From JAQVEM01 sp964601205 (GTDB lineage Bacteria > Actinomycetota > Humimicrobiia > Humimicrobiales > Humimicrobiaceae): a stretch of 30,219 bases of DNA. Position 1 is the first letter of the stretch. Every line of letters starts with the position of its first letter. A program made the position numbers and the translations under genes. The notes under the pieces were generated by a model. That model did not search any database. It was not told where the DNA came from and saw only the letters and a list, made by a program, of their open reading frames with translations. Location of the stretch: assembly GCA_964601205.1 (NCBI GenBank), contig CAZRML010000017.1, positions 1 through 30,219 on the forward strand. The letters run 5' to 3'. Shown in pieces: positions 23,854 to 30,219 of this stretch.

Positions 23854-24953
23854 GTATTAAGATTAGGCAATGGATTCAAAATATGCCGGAATACATTCCC
23901 GGCAGGACAATAGAAGAGATAAAGAAAGAATATAATTTAAAGGTAGTTTATAAATTGGCCTCTAATGAAAGTTTGTTTGGTCCTGACCCCGGCGTCATTA
24001 AGGAAATTGGTAGAAATTTAGGTAATATAAAGTATTATCCGGATGGAAATTGTATTGAAATAAGGGAGAAGCTGGGTGAGAGACTTAATATAAATATTAA
24101 TTCAATAATTATAGGAAATGGAACGGACCAGATAATAGAGATGATATGTGATAGTTTTATTGAGGCAGGAGATAATATCATAATTTCAGACCCTACTTTT
24201 TTAATTTATGAAAAATCGGCTCTGAAGTGTAACGGAGAAGTGTTAAAGGTTCCGTTAAAACGATCTCATCAGGATGTGGAAAGGCTGGTAGGCTGCATAG
24301 ATGATAAAACAAAAGTATTGTTTCTTACAAATCCCCATAATCCAACCGGTAGTATTATTAATTCTGCTGAGTTTGATTATATGATGGAAAATATTAATAA
24401 AAATATTCTGGTAATTGTGGATGAAGCTTATGTGGACTATATGGATGAAGAAGATAGAATTGATACTGTAAATTATATTTCTGAATATGATAATCTTGTA
24501 ATATTGAGAACTTTTTCCAAAATTTACGGCCTTGCGGGACTGAGAATTGGTTATGGAATATCTGATGGCGCGATTATTTCTGCTTTAAATAAAGTCAGGC
24601 TGCCTTTCAATGTAAATTTTATTGCCCAGAGAGCTGCTATTAAAGCACTGGAGAATGAATCTTATACAGATAAAATCAGGGGCAGGATTAAAGAAGAAAA
24701 AAGTAGATTCTATAAAGTTTTAAATGAAAATAGAATAGGTTATATAAAATCATATGCAAATTTTATATTAATTGAAACCGGTAAGGAAAGCGGCCTGATA
24801 ATAGAAAAGCTCCTGAGAGGTGGATTTATAGTAAGGCCGGGTAAAAATTTAGGGTTACCGGAGCACATAAGAGTAACTATGGGTTTGCCGGATATAAATA
24901 AAATGTTTTTAAAAAAATTTGTGGAAATATTTAAAGATATTTACAGTAAGTGA
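23850..24953 (+). CDS. hisC: Histidinol-phosphate aminotransferase
   Basis: A 367-residue class I/II PLP-dependent aminotransferase that converts imidazole acetol phosphate and glutamate to histidinol phosphate. It has VYKLASNESLFGPDP and YYPDGNCIEIREKL at the N-terminus, GNGTDQIIEM, TNPHNPTGS (cofactor-binding), VIVDEAYVDY, and RTFSKIYGLAGLRIGYG with the Schiff-base lysine. RVTMGLPDIN near the C-terminus holds the substrate-binding arginine. The ATG overlaps the hisD stop (ATGA), so the genes are translationally coupled. Close relatives act on aromatic amino acids, but the hisD coupling favours HisC. Confidence 0.93.
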   Translation: MSIKIRQWIQNMPEYIPGRTIEEIKKEYNLKVVYKLASNESLFGPDPGVIKEIGRNLGNIKYYPDGNCIEIREKLGERLNININSIIIGNGTDQIIEMICDSFIEAGDNIIISDPTFLIYEKSALKCNGEVLKVPLKRSHQDVERLVGCIDDKTKVLFLTNPHNPTGSIINSAEFDYMMENINKNILVIVDEAYVDYMDEEDRIDTVNYISEYDNLVILRTFSKIYGLAGLRIGYGISDGAIISALNKVRLPFNVNFIAQRAAIKALENESYTDKIRGRIKEEKSRFYKVLNENRIGYIKSYANFILIETGKESGLIIEKLLRGGFIVRPGKNLGLPEHIRVTMGLPDINKMFLKKFVEIFKDIYSK

Positions 24954-25070
24954 AAATTTTAACCCTGTAAAGCTTTTATTTGATTTTGGGCTTAAATGTT
25001 TTAAGTGGAAAGTATTTTTTTTTTATTTTATAATCAATTATCAATTATAAATTGGTTAAAAGGAGAAAAA

Positions 25071-26168
25071 ATGGCAAAGGTTGTTCTAAAAAATCTAACT
25101 AAGAAGTTTGAAGATGTGGTGGCAGTGAACAAATTGAATAACGAAATTGAAGACCAGGGTTTCACGGTACTTGTTGGACCTTCGGGTTGTGGTAAAACTA
25201 CAACACTGCGTATGATAGCAGGCCTGGAAGACGTGACAGAAGGTGAAATCTATATTGGAGACAGGCTGGTGAATGGTGTGCCTCCCAAGGACAGGGACAT
25301 AGCCATGGTTTTTCAGAATTATGCATTATATCCCCATATGAATGTCTACGACAATATGGCTTTTGGGTTAAAACTAAGAAGAGTCCCGAAACCCGAGATT
25401 GAAAAAAGAGTTTTGGGAGCGGCTAAGATATTAAAAATTGAGGACCTCCTTAAAAGAAAACCCAAACAGCTTTCAGGCGGCCAGAGACAGAGAGTTGCTC
25501 TTGGCAGGGCAATTGTAAGAGACCCAAAGGTATTTTTGATGGATGAGCCTTTATCAAACCTTGATGCCAAGCTAAGGGTACAGATGAGAACAGAAATTGC
25601 GAAGCTCCACAGGCGGCTGAAAGCTACAATAATTTACGTAACACATGACCAGACAGAAGCAATGACTATGGGCGATAAGATAATTATATTAAAAGATGGG
25701 CTGGTCCAGCAAACGGGTACCCCACAGGAAGTGTACGATCATCCCAACAATATGTTTGTGGCAGGATTTATAGGAAGTCCTGCAATGAATTTTTTAGATG
25801 TTACTGTTACAGACAACATGACTTTTAAGAGTAAAGTTTTTGAACTGGGAACTACTAATAGGGTTAAGAAAGTAATTGAAGATAATAACCTGGTGGGAAA
25901 AGAAGTAGTGATGGGAATCAGACCGGAAGAACTGGAAGATAGTAATTTTGTTCAGGATACTACCAGCGAGAATACAATTACTGCAGATATTGAGGTCAGG
26001 GAACCCATGGGAGCCGAGATTTACCTGTATCTTGATATTGATGGGGTACTGATTACAGCCAGGGTAAATCCCCGTTCCGAATATAAGAGTGGTGGTAAAG
26101 CTATACTACATGTGGATACTGATATGATACATTTGTTTGATAAAAAGACAGAAAAAGCTTTTATATAA
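25071..26168 (+). CDS. Sugar ABC transporter ATPase of the MsmK/UgpC type
   Basis: A 365-residue ATPase of carbohydrate uptake (CUT1) transporters. Walker A is GPSGCGKTT at residues 36-44, followed by the Q-loop MVFQNYALYPHM, signature LSGGQRQRVALGRA, Walker B VFLMDEPLSNLDA and the switch ITYVTHDQ-like IIYVTHDQTEAMTMGD. The C-terminal 130 residues form the regulatory OB-type domain (VMGIRPEELE). The ATG at 25071 is chosen because AGGAG sits five bases upstream; the frame is open back to 25005, but that part is low-complexity. No permease or binding protein lies nearby, so it may energise several sugar importers, as MsmK and MsmX do. Confidence 0.93.
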   Translation: MAKVVLKNLTKKFEDVVAVNKLNNEIEDQGFTVLVGPSGCGKTTTLRMIAGLEDVTEGEIYIGDRLVNGVPPKDRDIAMVFQNYALYPHMNVYDNMAFGLKLRRVPKPEIEKRVLGAAKILKIEDLLKRKPKQLSGGQRQRVALGRAIVRDPKVFLMDEPLSNLDAKLRVQMRTEIAKLHRRLKATIIYVTHDQTEAMTMGDKIIILKDGLVQQTGTPQEVYDHPNNMFVAGFIGSPAMNFLDVTVTDNMTFKSKVFELGTTNRVKKVIEDNNLVGKEVVMGIRPEELEDSNFVQDTTSENTITADIEVREPMGAEIYLYLDIDGVLITARVNPRSEYKSGGKAILHVDTDMIHLFDKKTEKAFI

Positions 26169-26304
26169 TTTATGGAAATTGTTTATACCGGAATTATTTA
26201 AAAAAATTAATTTCTGGGTGATTATTTAAAAAATAAAGCCAGTATTGAATTGGCTGGTATTGGATTGTTCCATTTTTAAATTGCTTCAAACATAATTTAG
26301 ATGC

Positions 26305-26334
26305 TTGACTAGAAGAAAAAATCTGGTGTAAAAT
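26305..26334 (+). promoter_or_regulatory. Promoter of the LacI-family regulator gene
   Basis: TTGACT (26305-26310) and TAAAAT (26329-26334) have an 18-base spacer. Transcription would begin near 26341, just ahead of the operator at 26350-26362. Confidence 0.65.
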
Positions 26335-26349
26335 GGTAGTCAAATATTA

Positions 26350-26362
26350 AACGCGTGTTTAT
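26350..26362 (-). promoter_or_regulatory. LacI-type operator candidate 1
   Basis: The plus strand reads AACGCGTGTTTAT; its complement ATAAACACGCGTT is identical to the site at 27524-27536. The core AAACGCGTGTTT is an imperfect palindrome with AAAC and GTTT half-sites and a CG-rich centre, as in LacI-family operators. It lies directly downstream of the predicted transcription start of the regulator gene, which suits autoregulation. Confidence 0.65.
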
Positions 26363-26378
26363 AAATTTGTAAATTTAT

Positions 26379-27431
26379 ATGTATAGTAAAGAAATAGCAA
26401 AATTAGCCGGAGTTTCAAGAAGTACTGTTTCTCGAGTTATTAATAACTATACTAATGTAACGCCTGAAACAAAAGAAAAAGTAGAAAAAGTTATTAAAAA
26501 ATATGGTTATGTGCCGCATGCTTCAGCCCAGGCACTTGCCGGGAAAATCAGTAAGATTATAGGTATTTTTATAACCAATATAAGGGTTGGGGATGAAGAT
26601 TTAAGGGTTTTTCGTAATGTGTATGTTTCTCCTTTTGAAGCTGCGATAATAGATCATGCAAATAAACTGGGATATAATGTTCTGATCTTAATAATAAATG
26701 GTAATAATGATTTTAAGAAAGTAAAGGATCTCTTTAATAGTAAGATATTATCCGGAGGAATCTTTTTAGGGGCCAATAATAATTCAAAAGAAATTTTCGA
26801 GCTTATAGAGTCAGGTTATAAAATAGCCATAATAGACCAGGAGAAAGTCAAAAGTAAGCAAATAAAAAATTATATTATTGTTAACTCTGATAATTATAAT
26901 GGTGCATATAAAGCTACAAAACATTTGATAGATTACGGTCACAGGAGAATAGCACATATATGTGGAGATATGAATAAATATTCAGGTATTGAACGTCTTG
27001 AAGGATATATGAAGGCGATGGATGAAGTAAAGCTTGAGATTAAAAAAGAATATGTGGTTCACGGTGACTTTACTGAGGATGGTGGATTTAATTGTGCATA
27101 TGAACTTTTAGGAAACGGGAATAAAAGTAGAATAACAGCTATTTTTTCATCTAATGATACAATGGCTATGGGAGCAATGAAAGCTATAAGAAAAATGAGT
27201 ATTAAGATTCCCGGGGATATTTCTATTGTTGGTTTTGATGATATCAAAGTTGCGAGTTATATGTCACCTGCTCTTACAACTGTTAGAAGCCCAATTCTTG
27301 AGATGGCATCTGCTGTAACAGGTAATTTAATTAATTTTATTGAGAATGGTGTAAGTTCAATTAATTACTACACTATTCCTGCAGAATTAATTATCAGGGA
27401 ATCTACCAGAAAAATAAGTAGCAGGATTTAA
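26379..27431 (+). CDS. LacI-family transcriptional regulator
   Basis: A 350-residue repressor. The N-terminal helix-turn-helix is SKEIAKLAGVSRSTVSRVIN (residues 3-22), followed by the hinge-helix region VPHASAQALAG. The ligand-binding domain shows the periplasmic-binding-like fold: IGIFITNI, AIIDQE, the DNYNGAYKATKHLIDYGHRR segment, HICGDM, FSSNDTMAMGAMKA, SIVGFDDIKVASYMSPALTT and AELIIRESTRKI at the end. The ATG at 26379 starts immediately before the helix-turn-helix; no ribosome binding site is visible. Its position before a cellobiose phosphorylase and the shared operator suggest that it responds to a cellobiose-related sugar. Confidence 0.93.
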   Translation: MYSKEIAKLAGVSRSTVSRVINNYTNVTPETKEKVEKVIKKYGYVPHASAQALAGKISKIIGIFITNIRVGDEDLRVFRNVYVSPFEAAIIDHANKLGYNVLILIINGNNDFKKVKDLFNSKILSGGIFLGANNNSKEIFELIESGYKIAIIDQEKVKSKQIKNYIIVNSDNYNGAYKATKHLIDYGHRRIAHICGDMNKYSGIERLEGYMKAMDEVKLEIKKEYVVHGDFTEDGGFNCAYELLGNGNKSRITAIFSSNDTMAMGAMKAIRKMSIKIPGDISIVGFDDIKVASYMSPALTTVRSPILEMASAVTGNLINFIENGVSSINYYTIPAELIIRESTRKISSRI

Positions 27432-27523
27432 TAGATATAATCTTTTAATTTGATAGAAAGATTAATCTGATAGGATTAAAGAAATCATGGTTAAAGCTAA
27501 AGGAAGAAAATAAATGCAAAAAA

Positions 27524-27536
27524 ATAAACACGCGTT
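27524..27536 (+). promoter_or_regulatory. LacI-type operator candidate 2, upstream of the phosphorylase gene
   Basis: ATAAACACGCGTT repeats the regulator-gene operator exactly over 13 bases, in the opposite orientation. A TATAAT at 27546-27551 lies just downstream, so a bound repressor would occupy the -10/-35 region. The phosphorylase ATG is about 135 bases further on. Confidence 0.65.
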
Positions 27537-27672
27537 CAAATATTTTATAATGAATTTTAAATTAAAGGGAGCAAAAAAATATATAAAAAAAGTACTAATA
27601 TTACCGGTGATAAATCACAGATAGTTATGAGAAAACTGATGGGTTATTAACCTTAAATAAAGGAAACCAATA

Positions 27673-30114
27673 ATGAATAAATATGGTTTTTTTGATGATG
27701 ATAAAAAGGAATATTTCATAAACAGACCCGATACCCCTTCGCCCTGGATAAATTATATCGGCTGTGAGAAATATTTTGGAATTATTTCCAACACAGCAGG
27801 TGGTTATAGTTTTTATCGTGATGCAAGGCTGAGGCGTATAACACGCTATAGATATAATAATGTCCCGATGGATACAGGAGGTAGATATATTTATATAAAA
27901 GATGGTGGTGTAATCTGGAATCCCGGGTGGAAGCCAACCAATACAGTTCTGGATGAATATTACTGCAGGCACGGTCTTGGTTATACTATAATAAGTGGTC
28001 AAAAAAATGGACTGAAAGCAGAAGTTACATATTTTGTGCCTCTGGGAGAGAATATGGAGATATGGGATGTTTGTCTTAAAAATAATACAAATATGGATAA
28101 AAAAATAACTATTTTTTCGTTTATAGAGTTCTGTTTATGGGATGCCATGGATGATATGAATAACTTTCAGCGTAATCTAAACATTGGTGAGGTAGAGGTA
28201 GAAGATGAGACCATTTTCCATAAAACGGAATACAGGGAGAGAAGAAATCATTATGCATATTTTATGTGCAGTCATAAAATAAACGGCTTTGATACCAGCC
28301 GTGATGCTTTTATAGGCAGATATAATGAATTTGGCAATCCAGTTGCCGTTATTGAAGGTAAATGCACCAATTCAATTGCCAGCGGATGGTACCCCGTTGG
28401 CGCTCATCAAATTAATATGGTTTTAAAGCCGGGAGAAAATAAAAATCTGAATTTCATTCTGGGTTATATAGAGAACAGAGAGGATGAAAAGTTTTCTGCT
28501 CCGGGTGTTATAAATAAAGAATTATTTTATGCCAGGGTGGAGAATTATAAAAAGCCTGAATTTATAAAAAAGGCTTTAGACGGGCTAAAGGAATACTGGA
28601 ATGAGCTACTTGGAAAATACAGAGTAGAAGTGGAAAATGAGCATGTCAGGCGAATGGTAAATATATGGAACCAGTACCAGTGCATGGTAACTTTTAATCT
28701 ATCCCGTTCCGCATCTTTTTATGAATCAGGTATTGGCCGTGGAATGGGATACCGTGATTCAAATCAGGACTTACTTGGTTTTGTCCATATGGTTCCGGAA
28801 AGGTCACGTCAGAGAATTCTGGATATTTCGGGGGTTCAGTTATCCGATGGAAGCTGTTATCATCAGTACCAGCCACTTACTAAAAAAGGAAATAAGGATA
28901 TAGGAGCGGGATTTAATGATGACCCGTTGTGGCTTATAGTTTCTACATGTGCGTATATCAAGGAAACAGCAGATTATTCAATTCTTAATGAAATAACAGG
29001 ATATTCAGATGCTCCCGGCAGCAGGGCCACTCTTATTGACCATCTATTTCTTTCCATAGATTATACTTTAAAAAATCTTGGTCCGCATAATCTCCCTCTC
29101 ATAGGGCATGCTGACTGGAATGATTGCCTGAACCTGAACTGTTTCTCAAAAAAACCCGGAGAAAGTTTCCAGACCTATGGTGACAGGAAGGGCGGAGTTG
29201 CGGAATCCATAATGATAGCAGGTCTTTTTCTTTATGCTTGCAGTGAATTAATTAAGCTGCTCGGGCATGTTAACCTAAACCAGAAAATTGGTGAGCTTAA
29301 GAAAAATTATGAATTAATAAAGAAAGCAATAGAACAGTATGGCTGGGATGGGCAATGGTTTCTTAGAGCTTACGACTATTATGGGAATAAAGTTGGCTCT
29401 AAAGAAAACAGGGAAGGAAAAATATTTGTTGAATCGCAGGGATGGTGCATTATGGGCGGTGTGGGTGTAGAAAATACAATGGCAAGAAAAGCCCTGGACA
29501 GTGTAGAAAAATATCTTGCAACTCCTGATGGAATAATCTTAAATTATCCTCCATACTCGAAATATTATCTTAATTTAGGTGAAATATCTTCTTATCCGCC
29601 CGGATATAAGGAAAATGGAGGAATATTCTGTCATAATAATCCCTGGATATCCATATCCGAGGCTATGCTTGGCAATGGAGATAGGGCCTTTGGTTATTAC
29701 CTGCGTATTTGCCCCAGTACCAGAGAAAAGAATATAGATACATACTGCTGTGAACCATATTGTTATGCGCAGGTGATCGCCGGCCCCGATGCAGCCGTAC
29801 CCGGTGAAGCAAAAAACTCCTGGCTTACCGGTACAGCTGCCTGGAGTTTCGTAAATATATCCCAGGCAATTCTGGGGATAAAACCTGACTATGATGGTTT
29901 ATTAATAGACCCGTGTATCCCGGCAGGCTGGAAAGAGTATAAAGTATTTCGTTTGTTCAGGGGAGTGAGATATAATATTACAGTTAAGAATAAAGATGGA
30001 GTTAGCAAAGGAGTAAAAAGTTTAATTATAAACGGGAAGCTATTAAAAGGTAATCTTGTTCCTTTTGACCGGAAGGACAGGAAAGTAGAGGTTAATGTGG
30101 TCCTGGGGAATTAA
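27673..30114 (+). CDS. cbp: Cellobiose phosphorylase (GH94)
   Basis: An 813-residue enzyme that splits cellobiose with phosphate into glucose 1-phosphate and glucose. The length and the motifs match clostridial cellobiose phosphorylases closely: NTAGGYSFYRDARLRRITRY, the FSFIEFCLWDAMDD segment, YRERRNHYAYFMCSHKINGF, RMVNIWNQYQCMVTFNLSRS, SGIGRGMGYRDSNQDLLGFV, CYHQYQPLTKKG, IGHADWNDCLNLNCFS (with the general acid Asp), GYKENGGIFCHNNPW and GEAKNSWLTGTAAW. No signal peptide is present, so it acts inside the cell on imported cellobiose. AGGA eight bases upstream supports the ATG at 27673. A LacI-type operator lies upstream. Cellodextrin phosphorylases are longer, so cellobiose is the best substrate. 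Confidence 0.94.
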   Translation: MNKYGFFDDDKKEYFINRPDTPSPWINYIGCEKYFGIISNTAGGYSFYRDARLRRITRYRYNNVPMDTGGRYIYIKDGGVIWNPGWKPTNTVLDEYYCRHGLGYTIISGQKNGLKAEVTYFVPLGENMEIWDVCLKNNTNMDKKITIFSFIEFCLWDAMDDMNNFQRNLNIGEVEVEDETIFHKTEYRERRNHYAYFMCSHKINGFDTSRDAFIGRYNEFGNPVAVIEGKCTNSIASGWYPVGAHQINMVLKPGENKNLNFILGYIENREDEKFSAPGVINKELFYARVENYKKPEFIKKALDGLKEYWNELLGKYRVEVENEHVRRMVNIWNQYQCMVTFNLSRSASFYESGIGRGMGYRDSNQDLLGFVHMVPERSRQRILDISGVQLSDGSCYHQYQPLTKKGNKDIGAGFNDDPLWLIVSTCAYIKETADYSILNEITGYSDAPGSRATLIDHLFLSIDYTLKNLGPHNLPLIGHADWNDCLNLNCFSKKPGESFQTYGDRKGGVAESIMIAGLFLYACSELIKLLGHVNLNQKIGELKKNYELIKKAIEQYGWDGQWFLRAYDYYGNKVGSKENREGKIFVESQGWCIMGGVGVENTMARKALDSVEKYLATPDGIILNYPPYSKYYLNLGEISSYPPGYKENGGIFCHNNPWISISEAMLGNGDRAFGYYLRICPSTREKNIDTYCCEPYCYAQVIAGPDAAVPGEAKNSWLTGTAAWSFVNISQAILGIKPDYDGLLIDPCIPAGWKEYKVFRLFRGVRYNITVKNKDGVSKGVKSLIINGKLLKGNLVPFDRKDRKVEVNVVLGN

Positions 30115-30219
30115 AGGTTAATTTGTACTATCTAAGCTTGGTGTTTACAGTTTAACTTCCTCCAAGCATAAAATATTAAATATTATTTTATGGTGATAAT
30201 TGAAAAAAGTCACCTAATT

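Noticed and set aside
26234..26280. AGCCA/TGGCT hairpin after the sugar ABC ATPase gene as a terminator
   Set aside because: The stem is five bases and the nearest T-run is about 20 bases away.
30133..30170. Hairpin GCTTGG/CCAAGC after the phosphorylase gene as a terminator
   Set aside because: The stem is only six bases with a 20-base loop and no T-run follows, so it is too weak to call.
30190..30219. Possible start of a further gene at the right edge
   Set aside because: Only ten codons are visible, with no ribosome binding site and no recognisable sequence.

Overview
The window is AT-rich and looks chromosomal. It probably comes from a free-living anaerobe with a monoderm or deep-branching background. 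Pointers are an alkaline-shock membrane anchor (AmaP type), a YtxH-type stress protein, strong AGGAGG-type ribosome binding sites, frequent TTG and GTG starts, a two-subunit 2-oxoacid:ferredoxin oxidoreductase and a cellobiose phosphorylase. Low-GC Firmicutes, Atribacterota-like or low-GC deep Actinobacteriota would all fit; the sequence alone does not decide. I see no tRNA, CRISPR array, prophage or intact insertion sequence.

Layout. 1-48: the first codons of a probable Xer-type tyrosine recombinase, minus strand. 264-4062: bipA (minus) and amaP (plus) lie between two decayed, about 88% identical remnants of an ABC-2 permease gene in direct orientation. 4066-5924: an unknown small gene convergent with a HerA-like ATPase. 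5925-6452: a regulatory region with two extended -10 promoters and a structured RNA ending in a T-run. 6453-9185: a complete three-gene ABC importer (lipoprotein, permease, ATPase). 9357-9992: a HAD phosphatase. 10066-14358: a trehalose block with otsA-otsB on the minus strand and, divergently, a DUF5752 protein plus a TreT-like glycosyltransferase. otsB has no ATG, GTG or TTG start and seems to begin at AUA. 14599-17083: a coiled-coil membrane protein, an alpha/beta hydrolase and a YtxH-type protein. 17511-20176: korAB. 20235-21759: an iron-sulfur flavoprotein and lgt, closed by a perfect intrinsic terminator. 21857-24953: queH divergent from hisD-hisC. 25071-30114: a shared-type sugar ABC ATPase, a LacI-family regulator and a cellobiose phosphorylase.

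How the genes work together. The right end forms a sugar module: the LacI-type regulator and the phosphorylase each carry the same 13-base operator-like sequence upstream, in opposite orientation, so a LacI regulon for cellobiose phosphorolysis can be proposed from sequence alone. The phosphorylase yields glucose 1-phosphate and glucose. These could feed the trehalose block, which has two independent routes: OtsA/OtsB from NDP-glucose plus glucose 6-phosphate, and TreT from NDP-glucose plus glucose. Lgt would lipidate the substrate-binding lipoprotein encoded at 6453. The most notable observations are the AUA start of otsB, the LacI operator pair, the twin ABC-2 remnants flanking bipA-amaP, the 6045-6133 structured RNA and the internal duplication in the DUF5752 protein.
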